NCBI GenBank assembly: GCA_026169195.1
Contig: JAPFEH010000081.1
Coordinates: forward strand, 1-45,955
Length of the DNA stretch: 45,955 nucleotides
Source: Dysosmobacter sp.
GTDB lineage: Bacteria; Bacillota; Clostridia; Oscillospirales; Oscillospiraceae
Direction: 5' to 3'
Shown piece by piece: positions 17,586-26,484 of the stretch. Under the pieces are notes generated by a model, which was not told the DNA's origin, ran no database searches, and worked only from the letters and a program-made list of their open reading frames with translations. Each line of letters starts with the position of its first letter. The first letter of the stretch is position 1. The translations under genes were made by a program, and so were the position numbers.

Positions 17586-17614
17586 TTGACATTTAGAGGT
17601 ACTTCCTATATAGT
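17586..17614 (+). promoter_or_regulatory. Strong sigma-A promoter of potABCD
   Basis: TTGACA (17586-17591), 17-base spacer, TATAGT (17609-17614). The leader to the potA start is about 85 bases; I see no recognised riboswitch in it. Confidence 0.8.
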
Positions 17615-17706
17615 TCAAAGTGCTGAATTTCGACGGTAAGGTCCCCCCAACAGAGAAAAGAAGCACATCATTTTCGAAAAAATAGACAGGAAATGGGGGA
17701 GGATAC

Positions 17707-18891
17707 ATGTCCAGAGAGTTGATTCGCCTGCGGGATGTCTGCATGGCTTTCGACGACGAGCTGGTTCTCGATCACTTAAACCTTTATTTTAATGACAAAG
17801 AGTTCCTCACACTGCTTGGTCCCAGCGGGTGCGGCAAAACCACCACCCTCCGGATCATCGGCGGCTTCGCGACACCTACGTCCGGAGACGTCCTTTTTGA
17901 CGGTGTGAGGATCAATGATGTCCCGCCCTATAAGCGGCAGATCAATACCGTCTTTCAAAAGTATGCCTTGTTCCCGCACCTGAATGTGTTTGAAAACATC
18001 GCGTTCGGTCTGCGGATGCAGAAGCGTCCCGATCCCAAAGATCCCACCGGAAAAAAGATGGTGAAGATTCCGGAGGACGAGATCCGGGAGCGGGTCATGG
18101 AAATGCTGGAGGTTGTAAGCCTCAAGGGCTTTGAACACCGCAAGCCCGACGCTCTTTCCGGCGGTCAGCAGCAGCGGGTCGCCATTGCCCGCGCTCTGGT
18201 CAACAAGCCCAAGGTATTGCTGCTGGACGAGCCTTTGGCGGCTCTGGATCTGAAACTGCGCAAGGATATGCAGATCGAGCTCAAGCGTATCCAGCAGCAG
18301 GTGGGCATCACTTTTATTTACGTAACGCACGATCAGGAAGAGGCCCTGACCATGTCCGATACCATCGTGGTCATGGATAAGGGGTCCATCCAGCAGATCG
18401 GCACTCCCGAGGATATCTACAATGAGCCGAAAAACGCGTTTGTGGCGGACTTCATCGGCGAATCCAACATCATTGACGGCATCATGCTGCAGGATAAGCT
18501 GGTTCAGATGTACGGCAAAACCTTCCCCTGTCTGGACGGCGGCTTTGCTCCCAATGAACCGGTGGATGTGGTCATCCGCCCCGAGGACATCGATATCGTC
18601 CCTGTGGAACAGGGGCAGCTGATCGGTACTGTTACCACCGTGACCTTCAAGGGGATGCAGTATGACATTATTGTGGATTTCAAGGGCTTCAAGTGGCTGA
18701 TCCAGACCACGGATCACTGCCCGGAAGGCTCCCGCATCGGGATCAAAATTGATCCTGACGGCATCCACATCATGAAAAAGAGCCAGTACTCCGGAATGTT
18801 CGGCGACTATTCCTCCTTCTCCGAGGAATATGACGAACTGGACGACGCCAGCCTCTCGCTGGACGAGGAGGAGAGCGGGGATGAAGCGTAA
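17707..18891 (+). CDS. potA: Spermidine/putrescine ABC transporter ATP-binding protein PotA
   Basis: 394 residues. It has a Walker [17 protein letters not shown], the Q-loop region [12 protein letters not shown], the signature [15 protein letters not shown], Walker [13 protein letters not shown] and the H-loop [10 protein letters not shown]-terminal TOBE-type regulatory region ([16 protein letters not shown]) is typical of PotA/MalK ATPases. An insertion around [15 protein letters not shown] sits between Walker A and the signature. An unusually acidic tail ([20 protein letters not shown]) ends the protein. It powers the PotBC permease. GGGGGAGG precedes the ATG. The potA stop overlaps the potB start. 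Confidence 0.95.
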   Translation: MSRELIRLRDVCMAFDDELVLDHLNLYFNDKEFLTLLGPSGCGKTTTLRIIGGFATPTSGDVLFDGVRINDVPPYKRQINTVFQKYALFPHLNVFENIAFGLRMQKRPDPKDPTGKKMVKIPEDEIRERVMEMLEVVSLKGFEHRKPDALSGGQQQRVAIARALVNKPKVLLLDEPLAALDLKLRKDMQIELKRIQQQVGITFIYVTHDQEEALTMSDTIVVMDKGSIQQIGTPEDIYNEPKNAFVADFIGESNIIDGIMLQDKLVQMYGKTFPCLDGGFAPNEPVDVVIRPEDIDIVPVEQGQLIGTVTTVTFKGMQYDIIVDFKGFKWLIQTTDHCPEGSRIGIKIDPDGIHIMKKSQYSGMFGDYSSFSEEYDELDDASLSLDEEESGDEA

Positions 18892-19735
18892 ACTGTCTTT
18901 TCTGTCCATCCCCTATGTGATCTGGATGGCGCTGTTCGTAGTGGCTCCCATCATTATGGTGGTCATCTACGCGTTCTCCACCGCCGACGGCGGATTTACT
19001 CTGGCCAACTTTGCCAGAATGGGCACCTATACCGTGGTGTTCACCCGCTCTTTCAAGCTGGCGCTGATCGCCACCTTGATCTGTCTGGTGATCGGCTACC
19101 CCGTCTCCTATCTGATGAGCCGGGAAGGTCCCCGCTTCCAGCGGATCGCCATGGTGCTGATTATGCTGCCCATGTGGATGAACTTCCTGCTCCGGACCTA
19201 CTCATGGATGGCTCTTTTGGAAAACAACGGTCTTTTGAACCAGCTGTTCCAGAACATCGGGCTGATCGATTTGTATAACCGGATCTTCGGTACAAATCTC
19301 ACGTTCTTCCGCATGATTAATACGCAGGGAGCCGTGGTACTGGGCATGGTATACAACTATCTGCCCTTCATGATCCTCCCTATTTACTCTGTTATTGTAA
19401 AGCTGGACCACAACCTTTTGGAAGCGGCGCGGGATCTGGGCGCCAACTCGTTTCAGGTGTTCCGGCGGGTCATTCTGCCCCTTTCCCTGCCCGGTGTGCT
19501 TTCCGGCATCACCATGGTGTTCGTCCCCTCCGTGTCCACCTTCGCCATCAGCAAAATGCTGGGCGGCGGCACAGAGCTGCTGCTGGGCGATCTCATTGAA
19601 CAGCAGTTCCTTGGCGGAGCCTACAACCCGCAGCTGGGCGCGGCCATTTCGCTGGTGATGATGGTGATTGTCGTGATCTGCATGTGGATCATGAACCGTT
19701 TCGGTGAAGGCGAAGAACAGGCGGTGATGATGTGA
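18881..19735 (+). CDS. potB: Spermidine/putrescine ABC transporter permease PotB
   Basis: 284 residues, about six membrane helices. The BPD_transp_1 loop that docks on PotA reads [20 protein letters not shown]. The start at 18881 ([13 protein letters not shown]) overlaps the potA end by 11 bases and has GAGGAGGAGAG ahead of it. A frame opening at 18830 is inside potA and not used. It forms a heterodimer with PotC. Confidence 0.94.
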   Translation: MKRKLSFLSIPYVIWMALFVVAPIIMVVIYAFSTADGGFTLANFARMGTYTVVFTRSFKLALIATLICLVIGYPVSYLMSREGPRFQRIAMVLIMLPMWMNFLLRTYSWMALLENNGLLNQLFQNIGLIDLYNRIFGTNLTFFRMINTQGAVVLGMVYNYLPFMILPIYSVIVKLDHNLLEAARDLGANSFQVFRRVILPLSLPGVLSGITMVFVPSVSTFAISKMLGGGTELLLGDLIEQQFLGGAYNPQLGAAISLVMMVIVVICMWIMNRFGEGEEQAVMM

Positions 19736-20592
19736 AAAGAAACAATTCTCTGATGAACCGCCTGCTGATGCTGCTGGTATTTCTGTTCCTGTATGCCCCT
19801 ATTTTTCTGCTGATTATCTTTTCTTTTAACGCAGGCAACAGCAACATGATCTGGAAGGGCTTTTCTCTGGACTGGTACGCCAAGCTCTTCCACAACCGTC
19901 TCATTATGGAAAGCGTTTATACCACGCTGCTGGTGTCTCTGCTGGCCACCGTCATCGCTACCATTGCCGGCACCTTTGCGTCCATTGGTTTTTATGCCAT
20001 GCGGCGCCGGATCCGGACTCCGCTGATGACCGTCAACAACATTCCCATGATGAATGCCGACATTGTGACCGGCGTTTCCATGTGTCTGCTGTTTGTGGCA
20101 TTTTTCAACGGCTGGGAAAACTTTTCCGTATGGTTCAACTCTCTGGGCCTTTTTCAGCTGCCCACCCGTCTCACCATGGGCTTTGGAACGCTGCTGATCG
20201 CTCATATCACCTTCAATATCCCCTATGTCATTCTTGCCATCGGCCCCAAGCTGCGGCAGATGGACAAGCATCTCGTGGACGCCGCTATGGATCTGGGCTG
20301 CACCTGGATGCAGGCCTTCCGGAAGGTGATCCTGCCGGAAATCAAGCCCGGTATTGTTTCCGGCGCCCTCACGGCGTTCACCATGAGCATTGATGACTTC
20401 GTCATCAGCTATTTTACCGCAGGCTCCGGCTCTTCGACTCTGGCTATGACCATCTATGGTATGACCAAGAAGCGGGTCACCCCGGAAATCAACGCCATTT
20501 CCACGCTGCTGTTCGTGACGGTTTTGCTTCTGCTGGCCGTCATCAACATCCGGGAAGCCCGGCAGGAGCGCGCCGCGCTGCGGCGGAAATAA
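19732..20592 (+). CDS. potC: Spermidine/putrescine ABC transporter permease PotC
   Basis: 286 residues, about six membrane helices, with the docking loop DAAMDLGCTWMQAFRKVILP. It starts with GTG at 19732, overlapping the potB stop (GTGA), a coupled start. It pairs with PotB to form the channel. The N-terminus [20 protein letters not shown] is the usual positive cap and first helix. Confidence 0.94.
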   Translation: MKRNNSLMNRLLMLLVFLFLYAPIFLLIIFSFNAGNSNMIWKGFSLDWYAKLFHNRLIMESVYTTLLVSLLATVIATIAGTFASIGFYAMRRRIRTPLMTVNNIPMMNADIVTGVSMCLLFVAFFNGWENFSVWFNSLGLFQLPTRLTMGFGTLLIAHITFNIPYVILAIGPKLRQMDKHLVDAAMDLGCTWMQAFRKVILPEIKPGIVSGALTAFTMSIDDFVISYFTAGSGSSTLAMTIYGMTKKRVTPEINAISTLLFVTVLLLLAVINIREARQERAALRRK

Positions 20593-20653
20593 ACGGTCCC
20601 ACGGCCCATTGGGCCTTGAGATAACATCTAATTTTTACTGGAGGAATGATCAA

Positions 20654-21763
20654 TTGAAAAAAACAGTAGCCTGTGCCATTTTGATGGCCCTGTTCCTGAC
20701 CGGATGCGGCGGCAATTCCAGCCCAGCCGATGATGGCAGCACCGGCAGCGGAGACGGCGGCGGCAAGCGCGTGGTAAACGTGTGCAGCTGGGGTGAATAC
20801 ATTGATGAGGACCTGATCTATCAATTTGAGGAAGAGACCGGCATCAAAGTCAACTACCAGACCGCAGAAAGCAACGAAGCTCTCTATTCCCTGCTGAAAA
20901 CCGGCGCCGGTGACTATGATGTAATCGTCCCCTCTGACTATATGATCGCGCGTCTGATCGAAGAAGATATGCTGGCGGAGCTGAATTACGACAACATCCC
21001 CAACTATGCCAAAATCGACGATCAGTACAAGGGGTTGAGCTATGACCCCGAAAACCGATATACCGTCCCCTATACGTGGGGCACGCTGGGGATCATCTAT
21101 AATTCCACGATGGTGGATGAGGAGATCACCAGCTGGGACGCGATGTTTGATGAAAAGTATGCCGGGCAGGTCCTGATGATCCGCAATTCCCGCGACGCAC
21201 TGGCCGCCGCTTTGCTGGATCTCGGGTATGACATCAATACCACGGACGAGGCCCAGATCCGGGAAGCCTATGAACTGCTGGCAGACGCCAAGGAAAAGGG
21301 CGTGTATCAGGCATTCGTGATGGACGAGATCTTCGGCAAGATGGAAGGCGGCAACGCTGCCATCTCCATGTATTACGCCGGAGACTACCTGACCATGCTG
21401 GAAAACAATCCCGATCTGAAGTTCGTGGTGCCCGAGGAAGGTTCCAACTGGTTTGTGGACGCCATGTGCGTGCTCAAGAGTGCGCAGCACAAGGAAGAAG
21501 CCGAGGCTTGGATCAACTTCATTGCCGGCACGGAGGCAAACCTTGCCAACATGGACTATATCTGGTATGCCTCTCCCAACGCGGAGGCTCTGGAGCAATA
21601 TCCGGCCTATTATGAGGAGACCTACGGCGAGCCTCTGGACGAAGAGCTGTATAACATCATGGCCGCTCCCAAGGACGTTCTGGACCGCTGCACGCTGTAT
21701 GAAAACCTCCCTGCGGAGACTCTGACGCTGTACAACGATCTCTGGACAGAACTGGGAATCTGA
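20654..21763 (+). CDS. potD: Spermidine/putrescine-binding lipoprotein PotD
   Basis: 369 residues. The start is TTG at 20654, chosen because GGAGG lies just upstream and it gives a clean lipoprotein signal: MKKTVACAILMALFLTGCGG, with lipobox LTGC. A Gly/Ser/Asp-rich linker follows. The periplasmic-binding fold starts at VVNVCSWGEYIDEDLIYQFE, which carries the conserved aromatic W and Y of polyamine-binding proteins. It is the last gene of potABCD and is followed by a terminator. Whether spermidine or putrescine is preferred cannot be read from the sequence. Confidence 0.95.
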   Translation: MKKTVACAILMALFLTGCGGNSSPADDGSTGSGDGGGKRVVNVCSWGEYIDEDLIYQFEEETGIKVNYQTAESNEALYSLLKTGAGDYDVIVPSDYMIARLIEEDMLAELNYDNIPNYAKIDDQYKGLSYDPENRYTVPYTWGTLGIIYNSTMVDEEITSWDAMFDEKYAGQVLMIRNSRDALAAALLDLGYDINTTDEAQIREAYELLADAKEKGVYQAFVMDEIFGKMEGGNAAISMYYAGDYLTMLENNPDLKFVVPEEGSNWFVDAMCVLKSAQHKEEAEAWINFIAGTEANLANMDYIWYASPNAEALEQYPAYYEETYGEPLDEELYNIMAAPKDVLDRCTLYENLPAETLTLYNDLWTELGI

Positions 21764-21774
21764 TCCATGCAGCA

Positions 21775-21812
21775 AGCAAGCCTGCACCATAACATGCAGG
21801 CTTGCTTTTTTA
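21775..21812 (+). terminator. Terminator of potABCD
   Basis: A 12-bp perfect stem AGCAAGCCTGCA / TGCAGGCTTGCT (21775-21786, 21795-21806) followed by a T-rich run. Confidence 0.95.
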
Positions 21813-21896
21813 TTTTTTCTGCACGCCCACTTGAAAAAACGCTCCAATTCCAGTAAACTGGTCAAGAGCGATCAAACACATAAGGAGGTCATTTCC

Positions 21897-22289
21897 ATGA
21901 TCCTGATTGGAACCAAATGCCGTCTTGAAGAAACCGTTACCGAAGAACTGACTGCCGCCGCCGTTGGCTCGGGTCTCCTCAGCGTCTTCGGCACCCCCTT
22001 CATGCTGGCTCTGATGGAAAACGCCGCGCAGACGGCGCTGCAAAGCTTTCTGGAGGAAGGTCAGGGCAGCGTGGGCACCCATCTGGATGTCAGCCACACC
22101 GCTCCCACTCCCGTTGGCATGAAGGTCACGGTCGAGGCGGAAATCGTTTCCGTTTCCGAAAACGGCAAAATGGTGGATTTTCGTGTCACCGCTTGGGATG
22201 AAAAGGGTCCCATCGGCGAAGGCACGCACACCCGGGCGATCATCAACAACGAGCGATTCCTCAGCAAATGCAACGCCAAGCTGGCCTGA
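21897..22289 (+). CDS. FlK-like hotdog-fold thioesterase family protein
   Basis: 130 residues. It matches the fluoroacetyl-CoA-thioesterase-like hotdog family: an N-terminal strand with TVTEELTAAAVGSG, a long helix with FMLALMENAAQTALQSFL, then GTHLDVSHTAPTPVGMKVTV and a Gly-rich GEGTHTRAII end. The conserved His and Glu of such enzymes are present. The natural substrate is unknown in most hosts; an acyl-CoA is expected. AAGGAGG precedes ATG 21897. It is monocistronic between two terminators. Confidence 0.88.
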   Translation: MILIGTKCRLEETVTEELTAAAVGSGLLSVFGTPFMLALMENAAQTALQSFLEEGQGSVGTHLDVSHTAPTPVGMKVTVEAEIVSVSENGKMVDFRVTAWDEKGPIGEGTHTRAIINNERFLSKCNAKLA

Positions 22290-22297
22290 GATACGAT

Positions 22298-22334
22298 AAA
22301 AAAGCACCTGAAGCAGAGCTTCAGGTGCTTTTTT
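22298..22334. terminator. Bidirectional terminator between the thioesterase and NFACT genes
   Basis: A 17-base perfect inverted repeat, GCACCTGAAGC / GCTTCAGGTGC with AAAAAA and TTTTTT on the two sides and a 3-base loop. It suits both the plus-strand thioesterase and the minus-strand NFACT gene. Confidence 0.95.
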
Positions 22335-22381
22335 GAATCATCCGAATCCTCAGAATCCATGCAGGTTGCAAGATCACCGCT

Positions 22382-24133
22382 CTATTGGACCCGCAGATTT
22401 TTTACCACAGTCTCATCCGGTGTCACATGGACTGTGCGGCAGGTATGATAGATCACCATACCGGGACGGGCGCCAGAGGGCTTTTTCACATGCTTCACCA
22501 TGGTATAATCCACCGGTACATTTCCGCTTTCCCGCGCCTGAGAATACCACGCGGCCAGTTTTGCAGCTTCCACGATGGTATCATCATCTACGCTCTGCCC
22601 GCCGGAGCAGAGAATCACATGGGCGCCATGGATCTTCTGCGTATGGAACCACAAATCCCGATGATCCGCTTCTTTACAGGTCAGCTGGTCATTCTGCCGG
22701 TTGTTCCTGCCCACCAGTACCCGGAAGCCGCTGGTAGTCCGGAACTCCCAAGGCCGCGCCGTCCGTTTCAGCTCTTTTTTCCCCTTCGTCTGTTTGCGCA
22801 AAAAACCTGTATCCCGCAGTTCATTCCGAATCTCTATGAAATCCTGCTCCGTTTCTCCTCGCTGGATCTCTTCCAACACGCTCTCCAAATAAGCCAGATC
22901 CCGCCGCGCGATCTCCATTTGCTCTCCCAGATACTTTTCCGCCGTTTTTGCCTTGGTATACCGCTTATAATATTTGGCGGCATTCTGCTGAGGAGACAAC
23001 AGCGGATCCAGCCGGATCGTTATTTCCGCGCACTCTTCATCGTAAAAATTTTCGCAGATCAGCCGGTCTGCGCCCCGCTCCATGCGGTAAAGATTGGCAG
23101 TAATCAGATCACCGCAGATCCGCAGCCGGTCCCGGTCCTGCGTCGCCTCATAATCCTTTTCCTGCATCGCCAGCTTTCTCCGCAGGCGATCCCGCGCCGT
23201 TGTGACCGCGCGGATGAGATCTGCGCCCCGCTGCCGTACCCGTTCCTGCCGTTCCCGTGCCTCATAAAAAGTATCCAGCAAAGCGGAAAAGCTCTCAAAC
23301 CGCTCCGCTGTCACCAAATCGCCATACTGACCGATGGGGAAGCAGGAAAATTCAAAGGGTCGTCCTTCCTTATTCAAGCAAATCGGTGTGAAGTTATTCT
23401 GCTTTACAGATTTCGAAAAATCAAGGATAATATTCCACAACTTCTCTGTTCCGCCTTCGCCCAAGGAAAACAGGCGCCCATCGGTCTCCCCTGCCGCTTG
23501 AAATGCCAGTTCCCGCGCCATGAGCGGCGAAATTCCGAAATAGCTGTCCAGCAGGAACGCATCGATCTGCCGGTCCGGATTGGCATGCTCCAGTTTTTCT
23601 CTAAACCCGTCTTCTGTCTCCTCAGTGAAGGGAAGCCGGCCGGCAGCTGCCGGCGGCTCATAGTAAAGTCCGGGAAGCACCTGCCGGGCGGCGGACATAT
23701 CCGCATCTACACGGCGCATACAGTCGATGATGCGCCCCTCTCCGTCCAGCAAAATCAAATTGGACCGGCGGCCCATGGCCTCCAGTATCAACGTCCGTCT
23801 TCCCGGCTGTCCGAAATCATCGGTCACGTCCAGCTCGATCCGCACCAGCCGCTCCAAAGGCGGCTGCACCAATGCCGCCACTCTGGCGCCGACCAGATGC
23901 TTGCGCAGCAGCATACAGAACATGGGCGGTTCCGCCGGATTATCGCGGGATAACTCCGTCAGCTGAAGTCTGGGCGCATTGGCGCCGGCGTTCAGCAGCA
24001 GCCGTTGATTCCCTCTCAGCAGCAGGATCACCTGATCTCTGGAGGGCTGCTGCACCTTATCGATCCTCAGTCCCAGCAGCCGGGGCCGCAGCTCCTCTAC
24101 GACCGCCTGTAAACAGATGGCATCCAATGGCAT
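22382..24133 (-). CDS. rqcH: NFACT family protein, RqcH (Rqc2-like) ribosome quality-control factor
   Basis: 583 residues from MPLDAICLQAVVEELR. It is the FbpA/RqcH family: an NFACT-N domain (about 1-200, with FCMLLRKHLVGARVAAL and LILEAMGRRSNLILLD), a helix-hairpin and coiled-coil middle rich in Arg and Glu, and an NFACT-R domain at the end (GFRVLVGRNNRQNDQL, then DLWFHTQKIHGAHVIL). RqcH binds stalled 50S subunits and adds alanine tails. The DR motif needed for tRNA binding appears here as ER (PLERLVRIE). The start at 24133 has GGAGGAGGCGG ahead of it and overlaps the mrnC stop by one base (TGATG). Confidence 0.9.
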   Translation of the reverse strand: MPLDAICLQAVVEELRPRLLGLRIDKVQQPSRDQVILLLRGNQRLLLNAGANAPRLQLTELSRDNPAEPPMFCMLLRKHLVGARVAALVQPPLERLVRIELDVTDDFGQPGRRTLILEAMGRRSNLILLDGEGRIIDCMRRVDADMSAARQVLPGLYYEPPAAAGRLPFTEETEDGFREKLEHANPDRQIDAFLLDSYFGISPLMARELAFQAAGETDGRLFSLGEGGTEKLWNIILDFSKSVKQNNFTPICLNKEGRPFEFSCFPIGQYGDLVTAERFESFSALLDTFYEARERQERVRQRGADLIRAVTTARDRLRRKLAMQEKDYEATQDRDRLRICGDLITANLYRMERGADRLICENFYDEECAEITIRLDPLLSPQQNAAKYYKRYTKAKTAEKYLGEQMEIARRDLAYLESVLEEIQRGETEQDFIEIRNELRDTGFLRKQTKGKKELKRTARPWEFRTTSGFRVLVGRNNRQNDQLTCKEADHRDLWFHTQKIHGAHVILCSGGQSVDDDTIVEAAKLAAWYSQARESGNVPVDYTMVKHVKKPSGARPGMVIYHTCRTVHVTPDETVVKNLRVQ

Positions 24134-24540
24134 CAGACCGCCTCCTCCATCATGACGCAAAACAGCTCGTTGACCCGTTCTCTCCGTCCCAGCAGCCACA
24201 GCCAGCCCAGCAGCGCTTCCAGCGCCGTGGCTTCCCCATACTGCGCGCGGCTGGCATGTCCGGGAATGGAATGGACCTGCGCATTGCGCCCCCGCTTAAA
24301 GACCGCCAGTTCCTCCTCTGTCAGCAGCGGCAGGATCCGCCGCGCTTTCTCCGACTGGCTTTCCGCACACACAAGACGAATCGTGGCCTGATGCAGCCCC
24401 TTTCCCGTGGCCTTCCCATGGGCGCACAGCCAGGTGCGCACCAGAATCTCGAAAACCGCATCCCCCATGTGGGCAAGACCGATCGAGCTGACTGCCCGAA
24501 GCTGGTCCTCCGTCATGGTGATCGCAAAATAATTTTCCAT
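24133..24540 (-). CDS. mrnC: Mini-ribonuclease 3 (MrnC)
   Basis: 135 residues from MENYFAITMTEDQLRAVSSI. A lone RNase III catalytic domain without the dsRNA-binding domain, as in Firmicute MrnC, which trims 23S rRNA ends. The catalytic motif is GLAHMGDAVFEILVRTWL. RGRNAQVHS and YGEATALEALLGWLWL follow. GGAGG precedes ATG 24540; an in-frame ATG at 24567 has no such site. In many Firmicutes it sits beside cysS; here it pairs with rqcH, and both deal with the ribosome. Confidence 0.92.
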   Translation of the reverse strand: MENYFAITMTEDQLRAVSSIGLAHMGDAVFEILVRTWLCAHGKATGKGLHQATIRLVCAESQSEKARRILPLLTEEELAVFKRGRNAQVHSIPGHASRAQYGEATALEALLGWLWLLGRRERVNELFCVMMEEAV

Positions 24541-24576
24541 AGGGTCCTCCCTTGGTACCGTTCTCAATTGACAGCA

Positions 24577-24605
24577 ATTATATCACAGTTTTCTCTGTTT
24601 GTCAC
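24577..24605 (-). promoter_or_regulatory. Promoter of mrnC-rqcH
   Basis: Minus strand: GTGACA (24605-24600), 17-base spacer, TATAAT (24582-24577). It is 37 bases upstream of the mrnC start. Confidence 0.68.
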
Positions 24606-24621
24606 CCTGCTGCCGGTTCCG

Positions 24622-24650
24622 TTGACTTGCATCCTACAGTATGATAATAT
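24622..24650 (+). promoter_or_regulatory. Promoter of the small exported protein gene
   Basis: TTGACT (24622-24627), 17-base spacer, TAATAT (24645-24650), 36 bases before ATG 24686. It diverges from the mrnC promoter. Confidence 0.68.
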
Positions 24651-24685
24651 CATAGCACAAGTTCAGGACAAAGAGGTGTGTCACG

Positions 24686-25057
24686 ATGAAGAAAACCGCC
24701 GCAGCCTGTCTATGCGCCGCCATTCTCGCAGCAATTGCCCTCTCCTTTTCCGCGGGACGCCGTCTGGAAATGCAGAACAATCTGGATGCGAGAATCCAGC
24801 AATGCCGCGCGGAGCTCTCCTTTGCTGTCGACCATGCGGAAAAGTATGATCTGTCCGATCCGGGCACGTTGGAAACGGTCACCAGCCATGTCTATGCCGC
24901 CTATGGACTTTGCGACGATCCGGGTCTGGCAGGAGCTTTGTACGTGCTCTGGAATGATCTGCTCTTTCGGGGAGAAACGTTCCTTGATCACGAAGATCTG
25001 CTGATCGTTCGGCTGAATGCTATTCAGGAAGCACTGCACACACAAACCAGCTCCTGA
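24686..25057 (+). CDS. Small exported or membrane-anchored protein, unknown function
   Basis: 123 residues. The N-terminus MKKTAAACLCAAILAAIALS is a signal peptide or anchor. The mature part is helical and acidic with no known motif (LDARIQQCRAELSFAVDHAE, then LWNDLLFRGETFLDHEDLL). GAGGTGTG precedes ATG 24686. Transcribed alone from its own promoter, it converges on the Cys-rich microprotein gene across a palindrome. Confidence 0.75.
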   Translation: MKKTAAACLCAAILAAIALSFSAGRRLEMQNNLDARIQQCRAELSFAVDHAEKYDLSDPGTLETVTSHVYAAYGLCDDPGLAGALYVLWNDLLFRGETFLDHEDLLIVRLNAIQEALHTQTSS

Positions 25058-25091
25058 TGCTTCCAGAGCTCCCCTTTCCCTTGCATCATAA

Positions 25092-25125
25092 AACATACGC
25101 CGGGGCAATTGCCCCGGCGTATGTT
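25092..25125. terminator. Perfect 34-base palindrome between convergent genes, probable terminator
   Basis: The two halves are exact reverse complements centred on CAATTG, with GCCGGGGC / GCCCCGGC in the core. It sits between the stops of the plus-strand 24686 gene and the minus-strand microprotein. There is no long T-run, so termination is likely but less certain than for the others. Confidence 0.6.
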
Positions 25126-25135
25126 CTGCGAGCGG

Positions 25136-25276
25136 TCAGCAGCAGCTGTTATTATTGCTGCAGCCGCAGCTGTTTCCACAGCCGCCCCAGCTGCCATTTC
25201 CGCAGCAGCACCAAATGATGATCAGCAGAATGATGATCCAGCAGCAGTTGCCGCCACCAAAACCGTTATTGCACAT
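25136..25276 (-). CDS. Cys-rich one-helix microprotein (paralogue A)
   Basis: 46 residues, too short for most gene finders. The head MCNNGFGGGNCC is followed by a short hydrophobic run (WIIILLIIIW), CCCG, and a Gly/Asn/Cys tail ending NNNSCC. AGGAGG stands before ATG 25276, which argues strongly for translation. About a quarter of the residues are Cys. A paralogue with the same plan lies at 32971-33129. It resembles small Gly- or Cys-rich proteins of spore-forming Firmicutes (YjcZ-type sporulation peptides, or 'high-cysteine' proteins) in style only; function unknown. Confidence 0.78.
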   Translation of the reverse strand: MCNNGFGGGNCCWIIILLIIIWCCCGNGSWGGCGNSCGCSNNNSCC

Positions 25277-25357
25277 ACAAGGACCTCCTAAAAGTGTTGA
25301 TCGTCAAAGCGATCTCAACACATCTTATGCGCTCCCTGTCTCAGTGTTCCCAAAATC

Positions 25358-26437
25358 TCACAAGCGATTGCCGGTAACCAGATCCCGGGCGTCCATCCAC
25401 TCTCTCCGGCTGAACACGTCCTTTTCCATCAGCACCTCAGCCAAGGTCTCCTCACGATCGGAAAGATGCGCCTCCAGCGCATAATAGGAGATATACACCA
25501 GATCCGCCCGCAAAAACTTCTGCGTCTGCAAGGAGGCCGTTTCTCCGGCAGTCAAAACACCGGCAGATTCCGCCCGCTGCATCACATCCGACAAATCCGT
25601 ATTCGCCGCAGAACTGTATCCCAAAGCCCGCAGCACAAATTCCGTGTACTGTCCGGCTGTCACCTGACCGCCCGGCTTGAACTGCGTGGCAGTATATCCA
25701 TTGGTATAGCCATGCTCATAGGCATATCCCACGTACTGTTCTGCCTGCGATCCTCTTTCCAAGTCCGTAAAGGGCTGTTCTCCGGTCCATGAAAGCGCCT
25801 GTTCCTCCTCGCCCAAAACGCGGATAAACATGATCAGCGCCTGCAGGCGGGTCGGCGCCAATTCCAGATCGAATCCTTCTCCATATCCGGTCAAGCTGCC
25901 CCGGAAGAGGTGCAAAGACTTCAACGCCGCAGCCATTGCATTATAATCCACCGCGTCAGAGGTCATAAACGAACACGTCCCCTGATAGTCCGCCACGGCA
26001 GTTTGAGAAGTGATTTCAAAAACCGCGCTGGTATCCTCTGCTACCAAATACCGGTGATTCACAGCCAATGTCCCCCCGCTGGGCAGCACTGTCCCTGTGG
26101 TGACATCCACCACAGCACCGCCGCCATAGCTGACGCGGCCGCTTCCTGCCAGCAGCAGCACACTGGTCCCCGTCTCTCCGGTCAGCAGGTCTCCCCGCTT
26201 CATTCGGGTTTCCCTCCAAGATACGGCTGTCACAGCCCCCGCTTCTCCGTGGTTCGATCCCCCCAGAATCACCTCATCCGAGCGGTCCAATGCCCGATCG
26301 ACCCGATCTTCCACCTGTCCGAAAAAAGTTTCCTTCAAATAAGTGAGCGAAACCAAAGAATTCTCCCCACTCGCGGCATACGCGCCTGCCGCCAGCAGAA
26401 GACAGGCGGCCAGCAAGCAAATCAGTTTTTTCTTCAT
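25358..26437 (-). CDS. SLH-domain surface protein with an N-terminal beta-rich (FecR-like) domain
   Basis: 359 residues. The signal peptide is MKKKLICLLAACLLLAAGAY, cleaved near AYA-A. Residues about 60-155 form a beta-rich region (RMKRGDLLTGETGTSVLLL, GRVSYGGGAVVDV), similar in style to FecR-like domains. Three S-layer-homology-like repeats follow: about 163-215 (weak), 223-275 (FTDLERGSQAEQYVGYAYEH, then GYTATQFKPGGQVT) and 283-325 (weak). SLH repeats bind pyruvylated wall polymers, so the protein should sit on the cell surface. GAGGATATAGGG precedes ATG 26437. It follows rex by 47 bases and may share its transcript. Confidence 0.85.
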   Translation of the reverse strand: MKKKLICLLAACLLLAAGAYAASGENSLVSLTYLKETFFGQVEDRVDRALDRSDEVILGGSNHGEAGAVTAVSWRETRMKRGDLLTGETGTSVLLLAGSGRVSYGGGAVVDVTTGTVLPSGGTLAVNHRYLVAEDTSAVFEITSQTAVADYQGTCSFMTSDAVDYNAMAAALKSLHLFRGSLTGYGEGFDLELAPTRLQALIMFIRVLGEEEQALSWTGEQPFTDLERGSQAEQYVGYAYEHGYTNGYTATQFKPGGQVTAGQYTEFVLRALGYSSAANTDLSDVMQRAESAGVLTAGETASLQTQKFLRADLVYISYYALEAHLSDREETLAEVLMEKDVFSRREWMDARDLVTGNRL

Positions 26438-26484
26438 AGAATCCCTATATCCTCTCGTCAGTCCGGCATCAAAGCCGGGCGGCG

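Noticed and set aside
17615-17706. Riboswitch in the potABCD leader
   Set aside because: The roughly 90-base leader has no hairpin with a T-run and no recognised ligand-binding core.
22385-23953. 522-residue plus-strand frame inside rqcH
   Set aside because: Antisense shadow; no ribosome site or recognisable motif.
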